A stretch of DNA of 64,000 nt from Streptomyces sp. Alt3 (GTDB lineage Bacteria > Actinomycetota > Actinomycetes > Streptomycetales > Streptomycetaceae), in the NCBI RefSeq assembly GCF_030719215.1, contig NZ_CP120984.1, positions 1-64,000 of the forward strand, written 5' to 3'. The notes below the pieces were generated by a model that worked only from the letters and a program-made list of their open reading frames with translations, made no database searches and was not told the DNA's origin. The translations under genes were made by a program, and so were the position numbers. This document shows, piece by piece, positions 15,632 to 24,759 of the stretch. Each line of letters opens with the position of its first letter. Position 1 is the stretch's first letter.

Positions 15632-17785
15632 TCAGACCGGATCGGAGGGGAGTGTCTTCCCATTTCCCGCGTCGACTGCCTTGCCGTTCGGGAAAAGGCG
15701 GATCTGGCGTGACTCAGCTCGTGCCCCTTCCTCCCAGTTCCTGCCACCCATTGCCACTCGCAGAGTCACCTCTGCGGACGGGTCCTTGACTGGTACGACG
15801 AGTTCAGGGTCCTTGGGGACCTTTTCCTCACCGCGGATGTCGCTGACGCTCTTGTCTCCTACGTCGATCCGCAGGTACCGGGCGGGCCTGTCCTTGTCGT
15901 AGTACGGATGGACCGCCAGGACAACGCTCTTGCGGTCATCGCTCCAGACGGCAACTACGTGAGCCTCCACACCATCGATGGTGACCCTTGTTCCTGCTCT
16001 GCCCTCGTCCGCAGCAACGGCAGCACTCGCCTCTTTCTGATGGCGCTGTTTGGCCTCGCCGCCGGGGTTGTCCCAGACAAATGCGATCGCGAGGGAGAGT
16101 GCCACGATGGCCGCAGCGGCGGGCCACAGCCGTTTCAGGGTGTCGCGGGTCGGGTCGTCATCGGTGGCCGTTTCGGGCTGGTGGGGCTTCGGGGTGATGT
16201 CGTGGGCCTGGCCCGCCCACATGTCGTCTTTGCCCATGCGGGCGACGGTAGCGCGCAGCTGCACCGCCCGTTCGGGGCTTCCGCATAGATCAGCCACTTG
16301 GGCACGCGTGGACAGCCAAGCGATGGCCTCGTCGGAGTTGATGCCGTGAACGGCGATATCCTCGCGTTCCCCCAGGGCTGCGAGGTCCGCAGCTTCAGCG
16401 CAGCGCCCCTCCCTGGCGGCTTGAAGGGCCCTGTCGTGCCAGTCGACGACGTTCGGCGGCATCTCCCAGAACCATCCGGCCTCGTCCTCCTCGTCCTCCT
16501 CCTCATCAAGGGCTGGTGCAGCCTCGGCCGGCAGAGCGTCTGCGTGGTCCTGGTCGTAGTCGGGCTCCTGGTCCTCGCCGTCGTCGAGGGGGGTGGTTTC
16601 CTGTTCGACGGCGGCGGCCTGCTGTGCCTGGCGACGCCGTGAGGAAGTGTCGGTGAGGGCGGCTTCCTCCTCGGTCAGCACGGTCTCGATGATGTCGACG
16701 TAGCCGGGTCCGACCTTCCACACGGCCTGGCCGGGGCCGAGTGTCGGAAGCATGGTGACGGCCCAGGACGGCAGGCCGAGCAGCGCGCCGACGATCTCGG
16801 CTTCTTCGGGGCCCAGGCGTCCGACGTGGGCGATCTCGCAGAGCTTCGCGAGGTCCTGGGCTTTTCCCTCTCCGAGGTCGGAGAGCGTGTGCATCACGAC
16901 GTCCAGCGACAGCGACGCCTTGCGGCTGTTCTTCGTCAGCCGCTGAATCAGCTCGCTCGTCCTGGGAGACAGGAAAATCTGCCACGCCTCCTCGATGACC
17001 AGGTGCCGGTGTACTGCTGTCGACTGCGGCAGCCACACGTGCTCCATCCAGCACGTCACGGCTGCCATCAGCGACGGGATGGCGGGGCTGTTGCGGTCCA
17101 GGCCGGTGAAGTCAAAGCTGAGGATGGGCAGGTCTGTTGGGGGCAGGCTGGCGTCCTGGCCGTCGAAGAGGCCGCGGAGCGATCCTTCGGTGTAGCGGGA
17201 CAACGCGATCGCGGCGCCCTCCCCCCACTCGGTGAGCTTCGCTGCGGGCCACCGGCCGTCCTCCGGCGCGGCCAGGGCGTCCACGAGCCCGCTGAGCGAG
17301 GTGGCCTTGGGGTGATTCAGCGCGTGCTGAAGTGCGTGCGTTGCCTGCGGCGTGAGCGCGCCTGGCTCCACTGCGAGGATGAGCGAGCGGACCAGCTGCT
17401 CACTCACCTCCTGGGGGAAGAGTTCGGAGCATGGGTTGAGCGTGAAAGCTCCGGCCTTGATGACCTGGCCTCCCAGCGACCGGACGAGTGCGGCCCACTC
17501 TCCGCCGTCCCCCTCGCCGAACGAGTCGATGACGACGGCTTGGTGGCCGTGGTCAAGGATCTCCCGGCGGATCCGCTTCTTGGCCGTGGTGCTCTTCCCG
17601 GAGCCCAGACCGCCCAGCGCGAGCGAATTCGTGGAGGGCAGTACCGCGGATTCGGTGAGCACGGGGGAGAGTCGGAATTCCCTTCCGTCGAGCATGGACC
17701 GGCCGATCGTGATGCCGGGGAAGCGGGAGTTAGAGGTGACGAGGGGGGCGGTGATCGCGGCGTGGGTGGAGGGCAGGCGGATCAC
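15632..17785 (-). CDS. VirB4/TraC-type conjugation ATPase
   Basis: Starts at GTG 17785, overlapping the previous stop as GTGA; 717 residues. Walker A is GGLGSGKST at 58-66 and Walker B is HLVIEEAW at 261-268, as in VirB4/TraC-like ATPases that power type IV secretion. It is shorter at the N-terminus than VirB4 because the membrane-binding part is supplied by the upstream SCO6880-like protein. After the ATPase come a long acidic linker, a TPR-like stretch, one transmembrane helix at about 551-571 and a C-terminal extracytoplasmic domain of about 145 residues, an unusual extension for this family. It should drive DNA or protein transfer in mating. Confidence 0.75.
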   Translation of the reverse strand: MIRLPSTHAAITAPLVTSNSRFPGITIGRSMLDGREFRLSPVLTESAVLPSTNSLALGGLGSGKSTTAKKRIRREILDHGHQAVVIDSFGEGDGGEWAALVRSLGGQVIKAGAFTLNPCSELFPQEVSEQLVRSLILAVEPGALTPQATHALQHALNHPKATSLSGLVDALAAPEDGRWPAAKLTEWGEGAAIALSRYTEGSLRGLFDGQDASLPPTDLPILSFDFTGLDRNSPAIPSLMAAVTCWMEHVWLPQSTAVHRHLVIEEAWQIFLSPRTSELIQRLTKNSRKASLSLDVVMHTLSDLGEGKAQDLAKLCEIAHVGRLGPEEAEIVGALLGLPSWAVTMLPTLGPGQAVWKVGPGYVDIIETVLTEEEAALTDTSSRRRQAQQAAAVEQETTPLDDGEDQEPDYDQDHADALPAEAAPALDEEEDEEDEAGWFWEMPPNVVDWHDRALQAAREGRCAEAADLAALGEREDIAVHGINSDEAIAWLSTRAQVADLCGSPERAVQLRATVARMGKDDMWAGQAHDITPKPHQPETATDDDPTRDTLKRLWPAAAAIVALSLAIAFVWDNPGGEAKQRHQKEASAAVAADEGRAGTRVTIDGVEAHVVAVWSDDRKSVVLAVHPYYDKDRPARYLRIDVGDKSVSDIRGEEKVPKDPELVVPVKDPSAEVTLRVAMGGRNWEEGARAESRQIRLFPNGKAVDAGNGKTLPSDPV

Positions 17786-18855
17786 AGGATCGCCCCTTTC
17801 TGGGTGGAGGCTCCGTGCGGGGTGGTCATGACGTGTGCGCGGTGCTGCTGGCCGGTGAGCCAGTCGAGGCGGATTCGGTGCCGGTCAGCCGTGAGAACTG
17901 CCTGCCACCGGGCGTCCGTGACGTCCTCGGGGCTTTCGCCCCAGACGGTCAGGTAGGCGTCCAGGTCGACGAGCGTGGCGCCCTGGACGAGCGCGCCGTG
18001 GGTAGTCCCACTGGCGAGGTCCTGGGCGTCTGCCTTGATCTTGTCGGTGGTGAACGCCTCGCCGGCCGCGCGCTGCCACCGGGCTGAGCGGCGGGACTGT
18101 GCGGGTGGCAGGGGCCGGTAGAGGACAGCCATGGACCGATCGGCGCTCTGTCCCAGCAGGAGGCGTGTCATGAGGTCGCCGCCGGTCTCCTCGGGCCAGC
18201 CGGTGACCCTGGCGGTGGCCGCGTACCGGCCGTCGTCCAGCGCGGCCCACCCGTGCCCCCGCTCGACCACCACGGGCACGGGTTCGAGTTCGAAGGGCGT
18301 CAGGGTGCCGAGTGCGGCAAACTCCCCCTCCAAGGTGTCGACGATCCGTGCGGGATGCCCGGCGAGCCCCTTGGGGACGTGCACGGAGATGGTCTGTGTG
18401 TGGTCAGTGGTGGCACCGACCGTGGCGTGGTGGGTCACGTGCACCTGAATCCCTGCGGTGCGCGCCTGCTCACCCGCGAAATTCAGGGCGCGGGCAAACG
18501 CGGTATGGAACTCGGTCCGGCGGTGGACGTCCTGCATCGTGCCGTGCTGCGGGTAGAGCGCCCACGTCCGGGTACTGCCCGGCCTGGTGGTCATGGAGCT
18601 GGGCGCGGTGCGCTCCCGGACACGTCGGTATCCGACAGCCGCCCAGCGCCCGATCGATCGGGGACCCGGCGTCAGGTTGAGGACTGCGGCAGCAGCGCCG
18701 ACCGCCCCGAACATCCACGCAGGAGGCGGGGTGATCATCGCCGACATCAGCACGGCACTCCCGAGCCCCACGTTGGACTTCGTCAGGATCGTTTCCGTGG
18801 GGCTGAGACCGCGCTGCAGGGCGGGAATTCGGTAGCCGGGCGTCAGGGAGTACAC
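17782..18855 (-). CDS. SCO6880-like membrane protein of the conjugation cluster
   Basis: Starts at GTG 18855 with GGAGGAACCC upstream; 357 residues. Two adjacent hydrophobic helices near residues 31-60 (GLGSAVLMSAMITPPPAW; FGAVGAAAAVLNLTPG) precede a large soluble region. This is the layout of the SCO6880 family that always accompanies the TraC-type ATPase in actinomycete transfer clusters and replaces its N-terminal half. Coupled to the ATPase gene by GTGA. Confidence 0.65.
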   Translation of the reverse strand: MYSLTPGYRIPALQRGLSPTETILTKSNVGLGSAVLMSAMITPPPAWMFGAVGAAAAVLNLTPGPRSIGRWAAVGYRRVRERTAPSSMTTRPGSTRTWALYPQHGTMQDVHRRTEFHTAFARALNFAGEQARTAGIQVHVTHHATVGATTDHTQTISVHVPKGLAGHPARIVDTLEGEFAALGTLTPFELEPVPVVVERGHGWAALDDGRYAATARVTGWPEETGGDLMTRLLLGQSADRSMAVLYRPLPPAQSRRSARWQRAAGEAFTTDKIKADAQDLASGTTHGALVQGATLVDLDAYLTVWGESPEDVTDARWQAVLTADRHRIRLDWLTGQQHRAHVMTTPHGASTQKGAIL

Positions 18856-18876
18856 GGGTTCCTCCAGGAAATTGGC

Positions 18877-18927
18877 GGGCCGCGACGTCCGCCCCGACCG
18901 TGATGGTCGGGGCGGACGTCGCGGCCC
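18877..18927 (-). terminator. 23-bp perfect hairpin inside the conjugation operon
   Basis: A 23-base arm (18877-18899) pairs perfectly with 18905-18927 around GTGAT. It lies in the 81-base gap between the VirB6-like and SCO6880-like genes. There is no T-run. It could attenuate transcription so that the ATPase genes are expressed less, or be an mRNA processing or stability element. Confidence 0.55.
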
Positions 18928-18936
18928 GGGGGCGAG

Positions 18937-20220
18937 CTACGGAGTGGGCGGCCTTGTGGGCATCGGGGCCGGCTGCGGAGCCGGAGCTACCGGAGCGCGA
19001 ACGCCCGCAGGCGGGACCGGCGGGACCGTTGGTCGGGGCTGCGGGGTTCCCGTCCTGGGCTGCGTCGCAACGCGTGCCTGACGGCGCGCCTCGGTGAGCT
19101 GGGCGTGACGTTCCGCGCCTTCCTGAACCTGCTTGATGGTGGACGCGGTGGTCAGCCGTCCGGGCCGTGCGTGCTGCTGGACGCCGTACGCAGCCAGGAG
19201 CACTCCGCGGTCCTGGTGCACGGCGCGGCCCGGGGTGGGGACCGTCCTGATGCCGCGCGGGCCGTTCTCCTGCTCGTAGACGTCGGGGACGCCGGCCCGC
19301 ACGACGGCCCGCGCCATCGGGTTCGTCGTGCGGCTCTCCACCATGCTCCGGGCGGCACCCGCGAGGCGGGGGCCGATGTACGGGACGCCGTGGAAAATCA
19401 TGCGGAGCATGAGGGCGTCTGCGGCGAGCAGCAGCACCGCGTCCAGGACGAGCGAGCCCTTGGTGAGCGGGATGAACGGGCTGATGGCCAGCAGTGCGAA
19501 CGGGCAGAACATCAGGCCCAGCAGCCGGTTCATCCATGCGCGGACCGCTGTGGTGTCGCCGCCGCGTGCGAGCGAGGCGATCACCAGAGGCGACATGCAG
19601 ACGAACACCAGGATGCCGAGCTGGCGGGTGAGGAAGACCAGCCCGGCAAATGCCAGGCAGACGACCAGAGCGCTGATGATCAACAGTTGCGCCAACGGGT
19701 TTCCGGCATCGCCGCCCTTCTCCAGATGCGATTGGATCGCGCCGAAGAGCGTGGCTTCGTTGGAGTTGAACGCGGCTGTGAATGCCTCGCTCACACCCTT
19801 ATTCAGCATCTTGACCACGCCCGGGACAGACGACATGGCGGCGATAGCCACGAGCGTCCACCCGGTGGAGAGACCCAACTGCTTGAGGCGGGGTGCGCCC
19901 TGCCACGCGGTCAGGGCACACACCACGATCACGCACATGAGGATCGCGACGGCAATGTGCTCTCCGAGCCACATGAACGGGTCGATCATCCAGCTCTCGG
20001 CCTCCTGCGGTGCTGAGAGGTTCTTCGGGGCGACCAGCTCGCTGACCGTCTCGCTCAGACCCCTGGCGAGGTCTTTGACAAGGTCTGATGCTGTGTCGGT
20101 GACCCCACCGCCCGGCGGGATGACGTTTCCGTCCGGGGCGGTGGTGCCGTCGTCGAGGCTGCGATCACAGAACTCGCGGGCGTAGCCCTTGATCTGGTCG
20201 CAGGGGTTGTCGTCCGGCAT
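18937..20220 (-). CDS. VirB6/TrbL-like polytopic membrane protein
   Basis: The product is 427 residues from ATG 20220. At least five or six transmembrane helices are visible (HIAVAILMCVIVVCALTAW; LAQLLIISALVVCLAFAGLV; QLGILVFVCMSPLVIASL; LLGLMFCPFALLAISPFIPL; LVLDAVLLLAADALMLRMIF). A Pro-rich cytoplasmic tail follows (PRPTVPPVPPAGVRAPVAPA). Size, topology and position between a pilin-like protein and the ATPases match the VirB6/TrbL channel component of actinomycete conjugation systems. Confidence 0.65.
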   Translation of the reverse strand: MPDDNPCDQIKGYAREFCDRSLDDGTTAPDGNVIPPGGGVTDTASDLVKDLARGLSETVSELVAPKNLSAPQEAESWMIDPFMWLGEHIAVAILMCVIVVCALTAWQGAPRLKQLGLSTGWTLVAIAAMSSVPGVVKMLNKGVSEAFTAAFNSNEATLFGAIQSHLEKGGDAGNPLAQLLIISALVVCLAFAGLVFLTRQLGILVFVCMSPLVIASLARGGDTTAVRAWMNRLLGLMFCPFALLAISPFIPLTKGSLVLDAVLLLAADALMLRMIFHGVPYIGPRLAGAARSMVESRTTNPMARAVVRAGVPDVYEQENGPRGIRTVPTPGRAVHQDRGVLLAAYGVQQHARPGRLTTASTIKQVQEGAERHAQLTEARRQARVATQPRTGTPQPRPTVPPVPPAGVRAPVAPAPQPAPMPTRPPTP

Positions 20221-20230
20221 GTCGTCGTCC

Positions 20231-20500
20231 TCACACGCTCGTCACGGTGGAGAACAGCGAGCTTCCGTACATCGCGAGGATTACCGCGACGAACAGCGTG
20301 CCGATCGCCATTCCCCCCTTGCGGAGCGCCGCCTTCGGGTCGGTGGGCAGCTTGAGAAGCATGAGGACCGCGACAATGGCGATTACTGCCGCGATTCCCT
20401 TGGTGACGAGTCCGGTACCGGTGAGACCGATGGTGGCGAAAAAGTCCGTGAATCCGGTGGACATGTCGATTGCCTCGGCGAGCGTGGTGGAGTTGCGCAT
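20231..20500 (-). CDS. Pilin-like or VirB2-like small membrane protein
   Basis: The product is 89 residues from ATG 20500, with GGAGATCTGAA upstream. Two transmembrane helices are seen (GIAAVIAIVAVLMLLKL and GGMAIGTLFVAVILAMYG), joined by a short charged loop. This matches small two-helix proteins next to the VirB6-like gene in Gram-positive transfer clusters. It begins right after the stop of the NlpC/P60 gene. Confidence 0.6.
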   Translation of the reverse strand: MRNSTTLAEAIDMSTGFTDFFATIGLTGTGLVTKGIAAVIAIVAVLMLLKLPTDPKAALRKGGMAIGTLFVAVILAMYGSSLFSTVTSV

Positions 20501-20501
20501 T

Positions 20502-21500
20502 TCAGATCTCCTTGGAGGGTACGGGCCGTGCGACGGAATACAGGTCGGTCATCATGTCCATGGGGTCATACCGGACGTTGGTGCCGGGTTTGGGGGCGTT
20601 GATGATCCAGCCGCCCCCGACGTAGATTCCGACGTGGTGAATGCTCGCGGCGCTCGATCCGTAGAACACGAGATCGCCGGGGCGCATCTGTCCGGGTGTC
20701 ACGGGTTCGGATGCCGCGAACTGTGCGGCGGCTGTGCGAGGCAGGCTGATTCCCGCTTTCGCATAGGCGTAGAGGACGAGTCCGGAGCAGTCGAAACCGG
20801 CAACGCTCGATCCGGAACTCCCATTCGGGGAACAGCAACTCCCCGCGGAGGCGCCGTTGGCGTTACCGCCGCCCCACGAATAGGGGGTGCCGATCTCGCC
20901 CTTTGCCGCATTGACTGCCGTTTCAGCCTGCGTGCTGGTGGCTGTCTTTCCGCCGCCGGGCTGTTTGGTTAACGCGTTGATCGATTTGACGTAATTCTGC
21001 GTCTCGTCGATATCGGGGACACCCCCGGCCGCGATAACCCTACTGCTCCCCGAGTTGTAGGCGGCGAGCATGTTGGATTGCCTGTCGCCGGGAACGTCTT
21101 TCACTTCCTCGGCGACGGTACACAGGTATTTCGCGGACGAGGGGATGGCGTCCTCTGGATCCCAGACGTCCCGCTTACCGTCCCGGTTGCCGTCGATTCC
21201 GTGGGATTCCCACGTTGACGGCATGAACTGCGCGATTCCCTGCGCACCGGCGGGGGACTGCGCTTTCGGGTTGAATCCGGATTCCTGCGTGATGAGTGCG
21301 GCCAACAGGTTCGGGCTGACGTCGGGGCAGGTATTTCCTGCCTCCTCGATCAGCGGCCGGTATTCGGCGGGGACGGACATGCTGAGTGCCGTCCCGAGCC
21401 CAGTGCCGGCGGATCCCACGCCGGTCGCCTGCACGAGTGCGCCGACGACGACGGCCGCGGTGGCTCCCACGCCGATCGTGACGGCTGATGTGGCTCTCAC
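20502..21500 (-). CDS. Bifunctional lytic transglycosylase / NlpC-P60 endopeptidase
   Basis: Starts at GTG 21500, with AGGAG upstream; 332 residues with an N-terminal membrane anchor. The first domain is a goose-lysozyme-like transglycosylase: catalytic ALITQESGFNPKAQSPAGAQG and FMPSTWESHG. The second is NlpC/P60: FDCSGLVLYAYAKAG (catalytic Cys), DLVFYG and IHHVGIYVG (catalytic His). It opens peptidoglycan for the transfer channel, the VirB1 role. Between the domains is a Gly/Ser segment with two adjacent cysteines (SAGSCCSPNGSSG), which is unusual. Confidence 0.88.
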   Translation of the reverse strand: MRATSAVTIGVGATAAVVVGALVQATGVGSAGTGLGTALSMSVPAEYRPLIEEAGNTCPDVSPNLLAALITQESGFNPKAQSPAGAQGIAQFMPSTWESHGIDGNRDGKRDVWDPEDAIPSSAKYLCTVAEEVKDVPGDRQSNMLAAYNSGSSRVIAAGGVPDIDETQNYVKSINALTKQPGGGKTATSTQAETAVNAAKGEIGTPYSWGGGNANGASAGSCCSPNGSSGSSVAGFDCSGLVLYAYAKAGISLPRTAAAQFAASEPVTPGQMRPGDLVFYGSSAASIHHVGIYVGGGWIINAPKPGTNVRYDPMDMMTDLYSVARPVPSKEI

Positions 21501-21587
21501 GGGGGTTTCTCCTTCCTCGCTCTGTCGTTTCGGCGTCTTGGCAGGTCAGCGCCTCTTTTGTTCCCGCTGGCGGTCCGCTGGGGATCC

Positions 21588-21662
21588 GCTGGCGGTCCGC
21601 TGGGAGCCGTCCAGTAGCCGCTGGCTGGACGGCTCCCAGACGGGAGCCAGCGGACCGCCAGC
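21588..21662. repeat. Nested inverted repeat, possible oriT/clt-like site
   Basis: The inner perfect stem is CTGGGAGCCGTCCAG (21600-21614) with CTGGACGGCTCCCAG (21625-21639), loop TAGCCGCTGG. An outer stem is GCTGGCGGTCCGC (21588-21600) with GCGGACCGCCAGC (21650-21662), separated from the inner by ACGGGAGCCA. Copies of GGTCCGCTGG and CCGCTGG recur on both sides (21565-21690). It lies between the transglycosylase and the FtsK/TraB-type ATPase. It may be the recognition site for that ATPase or a terminator. Confidence 0.5.
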
Positions 21663-21687
21663 GGACGTTCAGCGGGAGCCGGGGAGG

Positions 21688-23316
21688 TCACCTGGAAGCC
21701 TTGGCAGCGGCCGAGAGGTCATTGACCCAGTAGCCGCGAACCACGCCCTTTTCGTCTTTACCGGGGGGCACTCCAAGGAGCTTGGAAAGCCGCTTTCCCT
21801 GCACACTTGGCGATGTGTCCGTGACATCGAGGAGCGGGGCCAGGTCTGCCGTCGGGATGAACTCGACGCCCTTTTCTTCCATGATTCTCAGGGCGCGGGT
21901 AAGCGGGGTTTCGGGAACCTCGCTGATCACCGAGTGCTGCTTGGCCAGTACCTCGTCGACTGTCCGCCAGATGAACTCATCGGCGAACCAGAATCCGCGA
22001 ATGAGGGCAGATGATCCACCCGCGAAGAGTACGGCCTGACCCGGGATTTTCGGGTCGAGCAGTGCGGGGTGGATCGGGGCGACCGTTTCAAAATACGAGT
22101 CGCCGAGTGCCACTTTCGCTGTTCCCTTTGCTGCCACGTAGAGGCACAGGCGGTAGAGGAACTGGTCACGCACCTTGACCGGGATAGCGTCGTTGGATGG
22201 ACGCTGGGTCATCATGATGGTGGAGATTCCGGACTCCAACGATTTGGAGACCAGCTTCCGTGACTTGTCCTCGTTCTGGCGGACGGTTTCCTGTGAGTCC
22301 TTGCTGCCGTTGTCGACGTAGAAGTCGGCAGCTTCATCGATGATGAAGAACACCGGCTTGAATACGGGTGCGGGCTGCCGGTTTCGCTTGGCTTCCTGCA
22401 TCTTCGTGTAGCGGTCGTCCACGCGGGCATTCAGCTCATCGAGCATGCTCCCCAGGACAGCCGGATCATCGGATGCCTCGTACCGGACAGCGACTTTCTG
22501 AAACTCCGTGAGCCCGCACAGTTTCCCGTCGAGCAAATAGAGATCAAAATCGCCGTACGCGATAAGCAGACACGTGATGATGCCGTTGACCAGTGTGGTC
22601 TTTCCGGTCTGCGTCATCCCTCCGACAAGCAGTGACGCTTTGTCGAAAGTGGGGACGCCGACGAGTTTTCCGGTGACGTCGTGCCCCATCGGCACTCCGG
22701 CGAAATCGGCGATCTCCTGCCGGGTCGGCGCCGGGAACGGACGGCTGAAAGGCGGCTCTTTCAGCACCAGGAGGCGCACCTGGCGTTCGCTTTTCCGGCT
22801 GGTCTCCATTTTCAGGTGGAGCCGGGTAACGCCGAACATCGAGGCGATGGGGCCGAGGTGTTTGCCCACATCCTCGGACGTGCGGCTCGGGGGCAGGAGG
22901 AACTTGTAGAGGGTGCCGACGTCGAGCTGCTTGACGGTGACGTCCTCGTCCAGGACCACCTCCTCTTTCCCGATGGCCCCGGCCCGGGACAGCGCGGTCG
23001 TGAGCCCCGCGTGGACAGGCGGCCCGGGAACGTCGCCCTGAGCCGCTGTCACGTCCCCTGCGGGCCCGTCCTGCCTGACCGCAGGTTGCGTCTTGCGGTG
23101 CAGGTAGGCGTGGATGCGGGTGCGGATCCACCAGGCCGCGTATCCGAGTGCGACGAGCGCTCCGATGGCTACGGCCACGGCGCCTCCCCAGGAGAGGCCC
23201 AGCTTGTCCTTGATCGCGGCGAGGATGCCGGCCGCGATACACAGGACGCCGATCGCGCCTGCCGCTTGGGCGTAGAGCTCTTCTTCGGCATCGGCCTGCG
23301 TGCTCTTCTTGGTCAC
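21688..23316 (-). CDS. FtsK/SpoIIIE-family DNA translocase (TraB-like)
   Basis: I choose GTG 23316 (VTKKSTQADAEEELYAQ), with GAGGGGCA upstream; 542 residues. Two N-terminal transmembrane helices (about 20-36 and 42-63) precede a motor domain: Walker A GGMTQTGKT at 232-240, Walker B VFFIIDEA at 322-329, and MMTQRPSNDAIP as the FtsK-type sensor. The C-terminus has a winged-helix-like segment (VQGKRLSKLLGVPPGKDEKG). In Streptomyces, TraB moves double-stranded plasmid DNA between hyphae. Here it coexists with a VirB4/VirB6-like set, and could be either the mover or the coupling protein. Confidence 0.8.
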   Translation of the reverse strand: MTKKSTQADAEEELYAQAAGAIGVLCIAAGILAAIKDKLGLSWGGAVAVAIGALVALGYAAWWIRTRIHAYLHRKTQPAVRQDGPAGDVTAAQGDVPGPPVHAGLTTALSRAGAIGKEEVVLDEDVTVKQLDVGTLYKFLLPPSRTSEDVGKHLGPIASMFGVTRLHLKMETSRKSERQVRLLVLKEPPFSRPFPAPTRQEIADFAGVPMGHDVTGKLVGVPTFDKASLLVGGMTQTGKTTLVNGIITCLLIAYGDFDLYLLDGKLCGLTEFQKVAVRYEASDDPAVLGSMLDELNARVDDRYTKMQEAKRNRQPAPVFKPVFFIIDEAADFYVDNGSKDSQETVRQNEDKSRKLVSKSLESGISTIMMTQRPSNDAIPVKVRDQFLYRLCLYVAAKGTAKVALGDSYFETVAPIHPALLDPKIPGQAVLFAGGSSALIRGFWFADEFIWRTVDEVLAKQHSVISEVPETPLTRALRIMEEKGVEFIPTADLAPLLDVTDTSPSVQGKRLSKLLGVPPGKDEKGVVRGYWVNDLSAAAKASR

Positions 23317-23538
23317 TGCCCCTCTTTCGTTGTCGTGCGTGGGCGGGTGGCGTGGCGGCTGCTCGCCGGGTCTGCTGCCCTGGGCTCTGCGAACGCTCGG
23401 TTCGCTCACCTGGTCACTCACCGGGTCTGCTTCGTCTCGACTGCTGTGCTGTTTCCGGCAGTCGCGACGCAGCCCAGCCGGACGGTTCCGGCTGGGCTGC
23501 ATCGGTGGTGCCGGACGGTGGTCCGGATCCGCGGTGGG

Positions 23539-24738
23539 TCAGGCTCCCGCGTCCTCGGAGGTGTCCTCGTCCTCGGTCTGCTCAGCTCCCCCGTCCCTGT
23601 CCGTCTGGGGACCGGCGGCCTCTTCCTCCTTCTCCATGAGTTCGGCCCAGGCGCGGCGTACGCGGCGTTCGGAGCCGACGAAGCCGAGGTCGCGGAATTC
23701 GTCGCGGGCCTGGCGGTAGGACTGCGGCGGGTCGTCGACGTAGCGCAGGTGCCGCAGCGCCACGTCCAGCTGACCGTCGCTCAGCGGCTCTCCGGGCTCC
23801 GGCACGGGCACACCGGCCACGGCCGCGAGGTCGGCGAGCGCGGCGGCACGTGCCGCCTGCTCCTCGGGTGTGACGGCTGCGTCCTCGGGTGTGCCGCCGG
23901 GTGTGCCGCCGTCGTCCTCGGGTGTGCCGCCGGGTGTGCCGGTTCCGGCTGCACCCTCGCTGACCTGTGTGACTCCGTCTGCGGCCAGCAGTTCGAGTGT
24001 GCCGCCGGGTGTGCCGGGCAGGGCGGGCGCGGTCGGCGTCCACTCCTCCAGCACCGGCAGCCTGATCGCCGCGACCGACGCCGGGAGCGCCTTCTCAGCG
24101 ACCGTCTTCTCCGTCGTCATGGCCTGACCGTGAAGCTTCTCGGTCATGGTCTGCTGCGCCTTGAGGATGGCCACTCGGTAGGCCGTCTCGGCCTCCGCAA
24201 CCTGAGTCTCCAGCGTGGTCGCGAGCCCCAGCATCTCGATCCGGTGCGCGGCCTCCGCCTCCATCTCCTCCAGGCGGTCGGCGACGTCCTGGCGCTTGGT
24301 GGCGAGCTTGCCCCGCGTCGTCTCCGATACGGGCCGCCCGAGGCTGGGCAGCGCCCACCACCAGGCGCCCTTGGTCGCGATGATCGCGACCGGGGTGATG
24401 ACCACGGCCAGGTCGAACGGCGCACCACTCCGGGCCGCGAGGATCAGGTGCGTGGTGGGGATGGCTGCGTTGATGAGGGTGAGTGTCAGCCCGGCCGCCT
24501 GCACCCGCTTCGCGCGGGGCCGGTTGTTGCCGGCCAGGATCTCCGTCACCTGGAAAATCACCCACAGGGTGTCCAGGGCGCCGACCGTGGGCACGGCCCA
24601 GGCCCCGAAGGCGGGCTCCAGGATGTCGTAGGTGACGGCCACCGACAGGATGGCCACGGCCAGAGTGATCACACTCAGACCGGCGAGCACTGCCCCGCGC
24701 GGCTGGCGCAGGCGCTCCGGGATGTCCGGCATTCCCAT
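23539..24738 (-). CDS. DUF2637-like membrane protein with GTPGGTPED repeats
   Basis: The product is 399 residues from ATG 24738, with GGAGACCAG upstream. Four hydrophobic helices lie in the first 130 residues (AGLSVITLAVAILSVAVTY; LDTLWVIFQVTEIL; AAGLTLTLINAAIPTTHLIL; LAVVITPVAIIATKGAWWW), as in the DUF2637 proteins of plasmid transfer regions. A long coiled coil follows, then a repeat region of GTPGG and GTPED units, then a winged-helix-like part (LRYVDDPPQSYRQARDEF) and an acidic tail. Likely a membrane-anchored DNA-binding spread or transfer protein. Confidence 0.6.
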   Translation of the reverse strand: MGMPDIPERLRQPRGAVLAGLSVITLAVAILSVAVTYDILEPAFGAWAVPTVGALDTLWVIFQVTEILAGNNRPRAKRVQAAGLTLTLINAAIPTTHLILAARSGAPFDLAVVITPVAIIATKGAWWWALPSLGRPVSETTRGKLATKRQDVADRLEEMEAEAAHRIEMLGLATTLETQVAEAETAYRVAILKAQQTMTEKLHGQAMTTEKTVAEKALPASVAAIRLPVLEEWTPTAPALPGTPGGTLELLAADGVTQVSEGAAGTGTPGGTPEDDGGTPGGTPEDAAVTPEEQAARAAALADLAAVAGVPVPEPGEPLSDGQLDVALRHLRYVDDPPQSYRQARDEFRDLGFVGSERRVRRAWAELMEKEEEAAGPQTDRDGGAEQTEDEDTSEDAGA

Positions 24739-24759
24739 GTCTGGTCTCCTTCTAAGGGC

